Assembly: GCA_965203755.1 (NCBI GenBank)
Contig: OZ241910.1
Span: forward strand, 2,914,001-2,978,000
DNA length: 64,000 nt
Direction of reading: 5' to 3'
DNA from: UBA6055 sp965203755
Lineage (GTDB): Bacteria; Chloroflexota; Anaerolineae; Aggregatilineales; Phototrophicaceae
Below are positions 41,366-49,786 of this stretch, piece by piece. The position numbers were made by a program, and so were the translations under genes. The first letter of the stretch is position 1. Each line of letters begins with the position of its first letter. The notes beneath the pieces were generated by a model that saw nothing but the letters and a program-made list of their open reading frames with translations, was not told the origin of the DNA and ran no database searches.

Positions 41366-42154
41366 CTATCCCGAACGAATCCGCGTTCCGATTTCACTCT
41401 GATTGCAGACGATATCGACAAGCCCGTTTGGTCGGCTGCCATTGGCAATCACAATGTCCAAATCAGGATAGCGCTTGACCAATGCAGCCATCGCTTCCAC
41501 TTTCTGAATCATACCGCCGGTGACATCAATCCCGCTTGATCCACCCAGCGTATCCTTGATTTTATCTAACGTGCCGGGTCTAATCTCTCTGATGATCTTA
41601 TTGGCGCCGTCCAGCACGCCATCAACTTCGCCCAGCAGGATGATGCTTTTGACATCCAACTGTCCGACCAGCCAGGCGAAGATCAACTCGGTGGATACAA
41701 TCGTCCCCCCCAGGTGTTCATCAAAGGCGATATCACCGTGAACGACGGGCATCAGCCGGCTGTCAAGCGCCCTTGAAATCAAACTTGCATTCATGGATAT
41801 AATTCTGCGATTGCTGGCGCGGATCAATGCCGACGGCTGAAAACGAATGACGGGCAGCCCGACAGCCACAAACTCGGCCAGCACCCGCTGGCTCAATTCG
41901 GCGGCGGCATAGCCAACTTTTGAAAAACCCAGCCAATCGGCATCACTTCTAACGCCCCTCATCGTGTTGTGCTGAGCCGCTTCAAAGTGACCGAAGGAGC
42001 CGCTGCCGTGGCCAATAATGATGCGGCGGTCTGGCTGAACCGCCCGAATCCGCTTGACTTGGGCGGCTATATTTTGGGCCGCGCTTTGTCGGAAGGAGCG
42101 GGGCTGGCTTTTGTTGGTGATAAGTGAGCCGCCGAGTTTGATTAAGGTCGTCAT
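41366..42154 (-). CDS. isopentenyl phosphate kinase
   Basis: 262 aa, amino-acid kinase fold. IKLGGSLITNKSQPRSF and the IPK-type GHGSGSFGHFEA loop, with the His that contacts the phosphate, identify it, with VHGDIAFDEHLGGTIVSTE and GIDVTGGMIQKVEAM further on. It phosphorylates isopentenyl phosphate to IPP. It is the last gene of the minus-strand unit UbiA-mevalonate kinase-IPK and defines the alternative mevalonate branch together with the decarboxylase at 44064. Confidence 0.9.
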   Translation of the reverse strand: MTTLIKLGGSLITNKSQPRSFRQSAAQNIAAQVKRIRAVQPDRRIIIGHGSGSFGHFEAAQHNTMRGVRSDADWLGFSKVGYAAAELSQRVLAEFVAVGLPVIRFQPSALIRASNRRIISMNASLISRALDSRLMPVVHGDIAFDEHLGGTIVSTELIFAWLVGQLDVKSIILLGEVDGVLDGANKIIREIRPGTLDKIKDTLGGSSGIDVTGGMIQKVEAMAALVKRYPDLDIVIANGSRPNGLVDIVCNQSEIGTRIRSG

Positions 42155-42167
42155 TTGTTCCCAAACC

Positions 42168-43079
42168 TTATTTCACTGCTGTAGCCGCCAGACTGACGGC
42201 GCCCGACTTGATGAGGGCATCCTTGACCGCGTTCAGCCTGGATTTCTTGACCAGGGCAATCATGTTCCCGCCTAGGCCGCCGCCCGACAGCTTGGCGCCG
42301 AGCGCACCGGCGGCCAAAGCCGAATCCACCAGCCGGTCCAGCTTGGAGGAAGATACGTTCAGCCATTGAAGCTGCTGCTGATTTTCAGTCATCAATTCCC
42401 CCAGCCGAACATGATCTCCGTCTCTGATGCAAACCCGGGCTTGTTCAACATTCAGCCCGATGGACTTTAATATCGTTTGGGTTTGAATGGGGCGGCGCTG
42501 GTAAAGCTGGCGAACATTGGCAACGGCTTCGCGCGTTAAGGCTGCCCGCCCGGTATCGGCAATCAGGATATGAAGCGGCTGCTTGATTTCCAACGTTTCG
42601 ATGGGTTGGTCTTTAACAAAATAAACTGACCTTTCATAAACAACGACGGTGTTGTCAATCCCGCTTGGCGTCCCGTGATGAATCTTTTCGACCTCAAAAA
42701 CCAGACGATTCAGAACATCATTAGGAATGACTCTGCCGAGCAACATGGCAATGGCGCGGCCCAATGCGGCCGAGACCGCGGCGCCGCTTCCCAAACCGCG
42801 GGCAATGGGAATATCAGATCTTATGGTGATTTCCCCCCGCGGATGAGGGATCTGAAAGTAATCCAGCGCCAGCGCCCGCATTCTTTCCAATGGATTTGGC
42901 AAGGCATCAGGATTGGCAGCAAAATCAGCAGATCGGATGGTCAAGGGAGTGTTTTTGGCTTTGATGGCGGCGCAGGCTCTTAACGTGGATATGGGAACTG
43001 CAATCGCCGGCATTCCATAGACAGCCGCGTGTTCACCCAGCAGGATGATTTTACCCGGAGCGCTGGCTTTCTGTTTCAT
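42168..43079 (-). CDS. mevalonate kinase
   Basis: 303 aa, GHMP kinase. Starts KASAPGKIILLGEHAAVYG; ATP-binding loop PIARGLGSGAAVSAALGRA; HHGTPSGIDNTVVVYE carries the catalytic Asp; C-terminal AKLSGGGLGGNMIALV. Phosphorylates mevalonate at the 5 position. Seven bp after the UbiA gene and 13 bp before IPK. Confidence 0.92.
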   Translation of the reverse strand: MKQKASAPGKIILLGEHAAVYGMPAIAVPISTLRACAAIKAKNTPLTIRSADFAANPDALPNPLERMRALALDYFQIPHPRGEITIRSDIPIARGLGSGAAVSAALGRAIAMLLGRVIPNDVLNRLVFEVEKIHHGTPSGIDNTVVVYERSVYFVKDQPIETLEIKQPLHILIADTGRAALTREAVANVRQLYQRRPIQTQTILKSIGLNVEQARVCIRDGDHVRLGELMTENQQQLQWLNVSSSKLDRLVDSALAAGALGAKLSGGGLGGNMIALVKKSRLNAVKDALIKSGAVSLAATAVK

Positions 43080-43086
43080 GGGGCGG

Positions 43087-43980
43087 CTACAGCAAATATA
43101 AAATCACAAGGAATGTCAATCCGGCCGCGATCACTGTTAGCTGCATCGGTCGGTCGGTGAGCAGGATTTCATCCGGAGCTCCGCCTGCTTCTTTGACATG
43201 AATAAGGTACAGGTAGCGAAACAGGCCATAAATAACCATAGGCACCGTTAACAGACCCAGATTCGCGCCATATTTGGTCATCGTCTCGACCTCAATGGTG
43301 TACAGAACATAGGTGATAATCGTTGATGTGGCAGCAATTCCGAGCATATCATCCAGCAGAGGCAGGTTGTATTGCTTGAATATGGGTCTTGTATTCAGCG
43401 CATGGTCGCCAAGCGTGACCCATTCCTGGCGCCGTTTGGCGATGACCAAGAACAAAGCCAGCAGCCCGACAAACGCATATAACCACGGGGAAATAATCAC
43501 ATCAATGACGGCGCCGCCCGCCATGACCCGCAGCAAAAACCCGGCGGCCACGGTGAACACATCAATCAGCGCCAGATGCTTTAGCCGCAGCGAATATAGA
43601 ATCTGAATGAGCCAATAGGCGATTAGAATCAGGGCGAGTTCGACGTCAAGATAAAAGGCAGCTGCCACAGCCAACACAGGCATCAATATCGCCGCCAGTC
43701 TTGCGATGGAGAGAGGCAGGACGCCGGAGGCTATCGGGCGATAGCGCTTGGTGGGGTGCAGCTTGTCGTTTTCCAAATCTGCCAGATCATTAACAATATA
43801 CATACTGCCCGACATGAGTATCAACAACAGGCAAGCCGCAGTCACACGCGCCAGCAGTTCAGGTTCAAATAGTTTCTCATCAAAGATAATCGCCGGGAAA
43901 ACAAATAGAATGTTCTTCGTCCATTGCTTTGGGCGCATCGTTTGAATCAAACCGGACAGGCTTTGCAAGTTCATCTCCAT
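43087..43980 (-). CDS. UbiA family, decaprenyl-phosphate phosphoribosyltransferase-like
   Basis: About 297 aa, eight or nine TM helices. The first Asp-rich motif is NDLADLENDKLHPTKRYRPI, matching the phosphoribosyltransferase branch of UbiA (mycobacterial DPPR synthase type), and RPKQWTKNILFVFPAI is also typical. The product would be a polyprenyl-phospho-sugar for envelope polymers. Placement with mevalonate kinase and IPK links isoprenoid supply to its consumer. The start is uncertain (ATG 43980, ATG 43974 or TTG 43998). Confidence 0.82.
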   Translation of the reverse strand: MEMNLQSLSGLIQTMRPKQWTKNILFVFPAIIFDEKLFEPELLARVTAACLLLILMSGSMYIVNDLADLENDKLHPTKRYRPIASGVLPLSIARLAAILMPVLAVAAAFYLDVELALILIAYWLIQILYSLRLKHLALIDVFTVAAGFLLRVMAGGAVIDVIISPWLYAFVGLLALFLVIAKRRQEWVTLGDHALNTRPIFKQYNLPLLDDMLGIAATSTIITYVLYTIEVETMTKYGANLGLLTVPMVIYGLFRYLYLIHVKEAGGAPDEILLTDRPMQLTVIAAGLTFLVILYLL

Positions 43981-43991
43981 TTTGATGAGTG

Positions 43992-44028
43992 TAGACAAAG
44001 CCTATAGTCTAATGATATTGTCCAGCAA
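43992..44028. promoter_or_regulatory. overlapping divergent promoters of the lower mevalonate genes
   Basis: Plus strand: TAGACA, 18 nt, TATTGT (43992-44021). Minus strand: TTGCTG, 16 nt, TATAGG (44028 to 44001). The boxes are imperfect but both fall in the 83-bp gap between the divergent UbiA and decarboxylase genes. Confidence 0.35.
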
Positions 44029-44063
44029 TGCCAGATTGAATCCTTAACTTGAGGCTATGCGGT

Positions 44064-45059
44064 ATGAGTGAGCCAAATGTGGCAACTGCGCGGGCGCATT
44101 CCAATATCGCCTTTGTGAAATACTGGGGGAACAGCGACCAGCGGCTAAGGCTGCCGGCAAACTCTTCATTGAGCATGAATCTGAACCGGCTTCATACCAC
44201 AACCACCGTGCAATGGTCACTTGATTATGGCTTGGATTCGGTGACCATCAATGACAGGCCGGCTGATGCCGCTGCCGTGCGGCGGGTAAGAAAACATCTG
44301 CGACTGCTGCGCGACCGATTTAAGATCAAAATGTTTGCCCGGGTGCAGTCAAGAAACAATTTCCCCATGGGAACCGGCATCGCCTCGTCGGCTTCATCTT
44401 TTGCCGCTCTCACACTGGCGGGGACCGCGGCGCTGGGCGAACGGCTGTCGCAACGGGAATTGTCCACCATCGCCCGCCGTGGCTCCGGCTCGGCAGCCCG
44501 TTCGATTCCATCGGGTTATGTGGAATGGTTTGCCGCCGGCTCGCACGAATTATCTTATGCGGAAACCTTTGTGGACTATGATTATTGGGAACTGGTTGAT
44601 GTCATCGCCATCGTCAGCCGGGCGCACAAGCGCATCGGTTCGACGGCTGGACATGCGGCTGCGGATACCAGTATTTTGCAGAAAGCGCGGATTGAGAACG
44701 CGCCCCAGCGTCTAAACCGAGTCAAGAACGCGATTGTCAATCGAGACTTTGTGCAGTTTGCCCGGGTAGTAGAAGAAGATAGCAATCTGATGCACGCGGT
44801 GATGATGACCGGCCGGCCGGCGCTTTTTTACTGGCGGCCAACGTCACTTGCGATTATGAATGCTGTCCGCCAATGGCGCGAGGAGGATGGCATTCAGGTA
44901 TGCTATACTTTGGATGCTGGCCCTAATGTGCATTGCATCTGTGTGAAAAAAGATGCTGAAGCTGTAAAAACAAGGCTCGGTCAAGTATCCGACGCGATAG
45001 AAATCTTGTCCGCTTCAGCCGGACGAGGCGCATTTGTGTTGGATAAGGATGCTGGGTGA
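44064..45059 (+). CDS. mevalonate (mono/di)phosphate decarboxylase family enzyme
   Basis: 331 aa, GHMP fold. HSNIAFVKYWGNSDQRLRLP, NSSLSMNL, MGTGIASSASSFAALTLAG and the catalytic Asp in CYTLDAGPNVHCI fit the decarboxylase family. Classical diphosphate decarboxylases read KYWGK; here it is KYWGN. With IPK next door and no phosphomevalonate kinase, it is most likely a phosphomevalonate decarboxylase producing isopentenyl phosphate, as shown for Roseiflexus. ATG 44064 has GAGG 9 nt upstream. Diphosphate activity cannot be excluded from sequence. Confidence 0.85.
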   Translation: MSEPNVATARAHSNIAFVKYWGNSDQRLRLPANSSLSMNLNRLHTTTTVQWSLDYGLDSVTINDRPADAAAVRRVRKHLRLLRDRFKIKMFARVQSRNNFPMGTGIASSASSFAALTLAGTAALGERLSQRELSTIARRGSGSAARSIPSGYVEWFAAGSHELSYAETFVDYDYWELVDVIAIVSRAHKRIGSTAGHAAADTSILQKARIENAPQRLNRVKNAIVNRDFVQFARVVEEDSNLMHAVMMTGRPALFYWRPTSLAIMNAVRQWREEDGIQVCYTLDAGPNVHCICVKKDAEAVKTRLGQVSDAIEILSASAGRGAFVLDKDAG

Positions 45060-45089
45060 TGCTTTTGCTGGCTTCTTATCTTGCGAGTT

Positions 45090-45104
45090 CAAATATCATA
45101 TTTG
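45090..45104. promoter_or_regulatory. palindromic operator-like site
   Basis: CAAATAT-C-ATATTTG, a perfect 7-bp inverted repeat around one base, in the 94-bp gap before the acetylesterase operon. It is the kind of site a dimeric repressor would bind; no regulator gene is adjacent. Confidence 0.35.
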
Positions 45105-45153
45105 CTTTTTCGACTGTATGATCAGCTATTGATGCGGTCTAGGGAGTGAGCCG

Positions 45154-46125
45154 ATGCCTTTGTTTGATATGCCGCTGGAAGAACTGCAAAGCTATCGACC
45201 TGAACGTCGGGAGCCGGCCGATTTTGATTTATTCTGGAAGACGACTCTGGAGGCGGCGCGGTCTTATGACTTGAATCCTCGCTTTAAGCCGATGGATGTT
45301 GGACTGGCGACCCTCGATGTCTTTGATGTAAGTTTCGCCGGCTTTGACGGACAGCCGGTGAAGGGCTGGTACATGCTGCCGAGGAATGCAAAAGCTCGGC
45401 TGCCGGCGGTGGTGGAGTTTATCGGTTATGGCGGTGGCCGCGGCTACCCGGTTGAATGGCTGGCTTTTCCCTCGGCTGGATTCGCTTATCTGGTTATGGA
45501 TACGCGCGGGCAGGGCAGTGTGTGGCGGCGCGGCGACACAGCCGATTTGCCCAATGGCGCGAATCCATCGCTGCCTGGCTTTATGACCCAAGGTATCCTT
45601 GATCCGCAGACTTATTATTATCGTCGGCTCTATACCGATGCTGTGCGGGCAATTGATGCCATCCGCAGCCGCGACGAACTTGATCCTTCGCGGATTGCAG
45701 TAACCGGCAGCAGTCAGGGCGGCGGCTTGGCCATCTCGACTGCTGGTTTGGTATCTGATGTTGCCGTTTGTCTGCCGGATGTGCCCTTCCTGTCGCATTT
45801 TCGCCGGGCAGCAGCAATAACACCGCTCGGTCCCTATCCGGAAATCACTGCCTATCTGACGATTCATCGTGATAAAGTCGAGACTGTATTCAATACGCTT
45901 AGCTATTTTGATGGTATGAATTTCGCCGCTCGCATGACCGCTTCCGCCTATTATTCGGTGGCGGTGATGGACACCGTTTGTCCGCCGTCCACGGTTTACG
46001 CCTCCTATAATCATGTTGCCACCGAAAAAGACATCAAGGTGTACTATTTCAATGACCACGAAGGCGGCGGCGCTGATCATCTGCTTGAGAAAATCCGTTA
46101 TCTGCGGCAGCGGTGGCGGTTGTGA
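45154..46125 (+). CDS. carbohydrate esterase family 7-like acetylesterase
   Basis: 323 aa, alpha/beta hydrolase of the acetyl xylan esterase/cephalosporin-C deacetylase group. N-terminal MPLFDMPLEELQSYRPERRE is typical. Nucleophile Ser in AVTGSSQGGGLAI, Asp in VAVMDTVCPPSTVYASYNHV, His in YYFNDHEGGG; RGQGSVWRRGDT forms the oxyanion-side loop. Removes acetyl groups from sugars or antibiotics; no signal peptide, so cytoplasmic. AGGGAGTGAG precedes ATG 45154. Stop overlaps the next start (TGATG). Confidence 0.92.
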   Translation: MPLFDMPLEELQSYRPERREPADFDLFWKTTLEAARSYDLNPRFKPMDVGLATLDVFDVSFAGFDGQPVKGWYMLPRNAKARLPAVVEFIGYGGGRGYPVEWLAFPSAGFAYLVMDTRGQGSVWRRGDTADLPNGANPSLPGFMTQGILDPQTYYYRRLYTDAVRAIDAIRSRDELDPSRIAVTGSSQGGGLAISTAGLVSDVAVCLPDVPFLSHFRRAAAITPLGPYPEITAYLTIHRDKVETVFNTLSYFDGMNFAARMTASAYYSVAVMDTVCPPSTVYASYNHVATEKDIKVYYFNDHEGGGADHLLEKIRYLRQRWRL

Positions 46126-46958
46126 TGACGGCGACGCAAGTCTTGATGCTGGGCACTGGAACGCCCAATGCCGAGCCAAATCGAGTCAGCGCCGGGCTGG
46201 CGATTGCAGTTGACAATCAGCCGTATCTGCTTGACTGTGGCCATGGAGTGGTGCAGCGAGTGGTAGCGGCGCATGCCGCCGGCAAAATATCCTGGACTAC
46301 CACTGAACTGACCCGCGTCTTCATCACGCATTTACACGCCGACCATACGGTGGGACTGCCGGATTTGATTTTTACCCCGTGGATACATGGACGGCAAGAC
46401 AGCATCCAAGCCTACGGACCGGCCGAGCTTGCGCCGATGGTGGAACACATTCTGCTGGCGTACCAAGAGAACATCCGCGAACACCGCCAGGCGCACCCCA
46501 CAACCGCAAACGGCTATCGAATACAAGTCCATCCAGTAGCGGAAGGGCGGTGTTATCAGGATGAACGGCTTGCCGTCTATGCGCTGCCGGCAAACCACGG
46601 TGATTTAAGCGCATACAGCTACAAGTTTGTCACGGCTGACAAAACTGTTGTGGTTTCTGGCGATACAAAACCGACAGCGGGATTTGCGGAATGGGCACGG
46701 GGTTGTGATATCTTGATTCATGAGGTTTATTCTGCCGCCGGCTTGCCTCATCGCTCGGCGGCCTGGCAGACTTATCATTCGCGGGCACATACATCCACGC
46801 GGGAGTTGGCTGCTTTGGCAAACCAGGTCAACCCGGGTTTACTGCTTTTGCATCATCAACTGTTTTGGGGCGCTGCGCCGGCTGAACTGCTTGCCGAAAT
46901 TCGCGCTGATTATGGCGGCGAAGTCATAAGCGCCAATGATTTGGACCTGTTTGATTGA
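46125..46958 (+). CDS. MBL-fold metallohydrolase, RNase Z-like
   Basis: 277 aa. Metal motif THLHADHTVGLPDLI, further His in ALPANHGDLSAYSY, Asp in VVSGDTKPTAGF, and a late H in LLLLHHQLFWG. The layout resembles RNase Z and arylsulfatase-type hydrolases, but the RNase Z exosite is not obvious, so substrate is open. Translationally coupled to the esterase through TGATG. Confidence 0.8.
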   Translation: MTATQVLMLGTGTPNAEPNRVSAGLAIAVDNQPYLLDCGHGVVQRVVAAHAAGKISWTTTELTRVFITHLHADHTVGLPDLIFTPWIHGRQDSIQAYGPAELAPMVEHILLAYQENIREHRQAHPTTANGYRIQVHPVAEGRCYQDERLAVYALPANHGDLSAYSYKFVTADKTVVVSGDTKPTAGFAEWARGCDILIHEVYSAAGLPHRSAAWQTYHSRAHTSTRELAALANQVNPGLLLLHHQLFWGAAPAELLAEIRADYGGEVISANDLDLFD

Positions 46959-46986
46959 GTTTGCTAACCGGCCAAAGGTGAAAATC

Positions 46987-47670
46987 ATGTCACAAGAAGC
47001 ACAGTATCAGCCGCTTGATTTTGATTATCTGACTGTGGATGAGCAAATGGCAAGCTCAATGAACTTGGTCAGGCGGATGCTCAAGCGGCGCAGCGTGCGC
47101 GATTTTTCTTCGAGGCCGGTTCCCTTTGCATTGATCGAAAATGCTATCCGGGTCGCTGGTTCGGCACCATCAGGCGCCAATCAGCAACCGTGGAAGTTTG
47201 TAGTGATAAGCGATCCTGAACTGAAACGCAAGCTGCGAATAGCTGCCGAAGCCGAAGAAAGAGAGAGTTATGAACGCCGTATGAGCCGCGAGTGGCTTGC
47301 TGCTTTGGCGCATTTGGGAACAGATTGGCACAAACCGCATATTGAAGCCGCGCCTTATGTGATTGCTGTCTTTCGCCAGCCTTATGCGATTCGGAGCGAT
47401 CCGCAAACCGGAGCAGAAACCAAGGTTAAACATTATTACAGCGAAGAATCCGTTGGGATCGCGGTGGGGTTTCTGCTGGCTGCCCTGCATTTATCGGGGC
47501 TCGCTGCCCTTACGCATACCCCAAGCCCGATGAAATTTCTCACCGAAATACTTGGCCGCCCGCCGCATGAACGCCCCTTCGTTTTGATACCGGTCGGTTA
47601 TCCACAGGAAGCTGCCCAAGTCCCGGCTATTGCCAAAAAGACGTTGGACGACATTATGGTTCATCTGTAA
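46987..47670 (+). CDS. nitroreductase-family flavoprotein resembling iodotyrosine deiodinase
   Basis: 227 aa, FMN nitroreductase fold. FMN-binding RRSVRDFS (R34, R35, S36) and GSAPSGANQQPWKFVVI. The halotyrosine-binding lid triad of deiodinases is conserved in type and spacing: E91, Y95 and K116 here correspond to human E157, Y161 and K182 (intervals 4 and 21 in both; distance from the first Arg 57 in both). Also shared: VKHYYSEESVGIAVGFLLAA and the C-terminal VGYPQEAAQVPAI...KTLDDIMV. Likely reductive dehalogenation of halotyrosines, or a related role. ATG 46987; third gene after the esterase. Confidence 0.82.
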   Translation: MSQEAQYQPLDFDYLTVDEQMASSMNLVRRMLKRRSVRDFSSRPVPFALIENAIRVAGSAPSGANQQPWKFVVISDPELKRKLRIAAEAEERESYERRMSREWLAALAHLGTDWHKPHIEAAPYVIAVFRQPYAIRSDPQTGAETKVKHYYSEESVGIAVGFLLAALHLSGLAALTHTPSPMKFLTEILGRPPHERPFVLIPVGYPQEAAQVPAIAKKTLDDIMVHL

Positions 47671-47810
47671 ATCAATGGTATGTAGCGCCTTCCCGGCTCA
47701 ACAGAATGCAAGATGGGGGAGTAGGTCGAGAATTCAGGCGGCGTGTTGCGGATGCGGGTTCAAAGCGCAATAATTGCAGCATAGCAAAACCAGCGAAACC
47801 GAGGGGCGGC

Positions 47811-48128
47811 ATGGGACAGGAATTTGAATTGTATGATTTGCGCGTCACCGTGACGGCGATTGAAGGGCGTTCGGTTTGTGGTCTGGCGGTTGGGGATTAT
47901 TTCGAGTTGACCGAAAGCGCCCGGCTGCGAATCCCTGACGGCAAGCATTTTTGCATCTATGCTCTAAGCGCGGTCTTGCCGCTGCTGGCTGCAAAACAGC
48001 GTGAACTCGACGGCAATGACTGGCTGGCACAGGATTCAGTGGCGGCTTGCCCCGACGTGGACGAACGGCTCATCATGCACATTGAACGCATCCGCAAACG
48101 TACAATGGACAGCGCCGATCTGACCTAA
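47811..48128 (+). CDS. TIGR04076-type conserved hypothetical protein
   Basis: 105 aa. FELYDLRVTVTAIEGRSVCG, then VGDYFELTESARLRIPDGKH and CIYALSAVLPLLAAKQREL match a small conserved family with a start similar to this, with an ending in which Cys (AACPDVDERLIMHIERI) is kept. Function of the family is unknown. GAGGGG precedes ATG 47811; upstream in-frame codons lack protein-like composition. Confidence 0.75.
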   Translation: MGQEFELYDLRVTVTAIEGRSVCGLAVGDYFELTESARLRIPDGKHFCIYALSAVLPLLAAKQRELDGNDWLAQDSVAACPDVDERLIMHIERIRKRTMDSADLT

Positions 48129-48153
48129 ACCATGGTATGATTTATAAATTCAG

Positions 48154-48181
48154 CTGCAACGGGCTGTTAATCGGATAGAAT
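48154..48181 (+). promoter_or_regulatory. putative promoter of the aldehyde dehydrogenase operon
   Basis: CTGCAA, 16-nt spacer, TAGAAT (48176-48181), 33 bp before the start codon; GGAGGA SD follows. Confidence 0.4.
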
Positions 48182-48214
48182 GAGGTTAAAGCATAATCGC
48201 TGGCGGAGGATAGT

Positions 48215-49786
48215 ATGACAAAAGCGCGCAAACATATCAAAGTGACCTACTCAACCCTAGGCAGTCCCGACCCGCTCTTGCATCAGTATTTTGATGAAGA
48301 GGTTGCCGAACTCAAGCGCAATCTCGGCAAGACTTATCCCATGTATATCGATGGCGAATGGCTGGATACAGCCGATACGTTTGAAAACCGCTCGCCCATC
48401 AATACCGATTGGCTGATGGGGAACTTCGCCATGGCGACGGATACCCATGTCAATCAGGCGGTGATGGCGGCACAGGCGGCCTTTCCGGCCTGGCGCGATA
48501 CCCCCTGGCAGGAACGGGCGGCCTTGCTTGGCAAAGCCGCCGACCTCATCAGCGAACGTCTGTTTGAAATATCGGCGGCGGTGAGCATGGAGATCGGCAA
48601 AAACCGCCTGGAAGCCATTGGCGACGTCGAAGAAACCGCTGACCTGATTCGCTATTGCGTGGCGGCGATGAAGGATAATCAGGGTTTTGACCGCCAGCTG
48701 CTTAGCGAAACCGAGCGTCATCACAACCGAAGCGTACTCAAGCCTTACGGTGTTTGGGGCGTGATTGGCCCCTTCAATTTTCCGGCGGCGCTCACCGGCG
48801 GCCCCACCGGCGCGGCACTGGTGGCCGGCAACACCGTCGTCCTCAAGCCGGCGGCTGAAGGTTCACTGACTGCCTGGATGCTGGCGCGCTGTTTTGCGGC
48901 CGCCGGCATTCCCAAGGGCGTCTTTAACATGGCGCTTGGCGGCGACCAGCCGGGCAAGTCCCTGGCAGCCAATCCCAACCTCGGCGGCCTTACTTTCACC
49001 GGCAGCTATGACGTGGGGATGAGCATCATCAAAACCTTCCCGACAGCAATGGGATACTATCGGCCGGTGGTGGCCGAAATGGGCGGCAAGAACCCGACCA
49101 TCATCACCGCCAAAGCCGATTTGGATAAGGCCGCGCTGGGGGTGATGCGTTCAGCATTTGGCTTGACCGGGCAAAAATGCTCGGCATGTTCGCGGGTTTA
49201 TGTCGATGAGAAGGTGAAAGATGCGTTTCTAGACAAGCTGGTGAACTTGACAGAAAACCTGAACGTTGGCGACCCAACCCAAGCCGAGACCTACATGGGC
49301 CCTATCATCCATGCCGATGCCTATCAAGCCTACCAGAGCTATATCGATGAGATGGACGCGGCGGCGATCCTCATCGGCGGCAAGACGTTTGACTTCGGCA
49401 AAGGTTATTTTGTCGCGCCGACAGTCGTCGCCGATTTGCCCGATGACCATCGACTTTGGAAACATGAAATGTTTGCGCCGATTGTGGCGGTGCGCGGGTT
49501 TGCTGACCCTGATGAGGCTATGAGTCTAGCCAATGATGTCGCGCTCGGTTTGACGGCCGGCATGTACAGCGAAGATCCAGCCGAAGTCGATTGGTTCCTC
49601 GACAATATCGAAGCCGGCGTCCTCTATGTCAATCGGAAAACCGGCGCCACCACCGGGGCTTGGCCTGGCTATCAATCCTTCGGCGGCTGGAAGGGCAGCA
49701 CCGGCAGCGGCAAGGCCGCCGGCAGCTGGTATTATTTGCAGCAGTACATGCGCGAACAGTCACATACGATTGTCGAGGGGGCATAA
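48215..49786 (+). CDS. 1-pyrroline-5-carboxylate dehydrogenase-like aldehyde dehydrogenase
   Basis: 523 aa, ALDH superfamily. NAD loop FTGSYDVGMSII, catalytic Glu in PVVAEMGGKNPTII, catalytic Cys in FGLTGQKCSACSRVYVDE. The C-terminal NRKTGATTGAWPGYQSFGGW and SGTGSK-like GSTGSGKAAGSWYYLQQY are typical of P5C dehydrogenases (RocA/PruA). It would oxidise glutamate semialdehyde to glutamate in proline catabolism. No proline dehydrogenase gene is present, so a different aldehyde is possible. GGAGGA precedes ATG 48215; stop overlaps the next start by 1 nt (TAATG). Confidence 0.85.
   Translation: MTKARKHIKVTYSTLGSPDPLLHQYFDEEVAELKRNLGKTYPMYIDGEWLDTADTFENRSPINTDWLMGNFAMATDTHVNQAVMAAQAAFPAWRDTPWQERAALLGKAADLISERLFEISAAVSMEIGKNRLEAIGDVEETADLIRYCVAAMKDNQGFDRQLLSETERHHNRSVLKPYGVWGVIGPFNFPAALTGGPTGAALVAGNTVVLKPAAEGSLTAWMLARCFAAAGIPKGVFNMALGGDQPGKSLAANPNLGGLTFTGSYDVGMSIIKTFPTAMGYYRPVVAEMGGKNPTIITAKADLDKAALGVMRSAFGLTGQKCSACSRVYVDEKVKDAFLDKLVNLTENLNVGDPTQAETYMGPIIHADAYQAYQSYIDEMDAAAILIGGKTFDFGKGYFVAPTVVADLPDDHRLWKHEMFAPIVAVRGFADPDEAMSLANDVALGLTAGMYSEDPAEVDWFLDNIEAGVLYVNRKTGATTGAWPGYQSFGGWKGSTGSGKAAGSWYYLQQYMREQSHTIVEGA

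Noticed and set aside
45229..46179. 316-codon ORF on the minus strand
   Set aside because: Antisense to the esterase, which has an intact catalytic triad.
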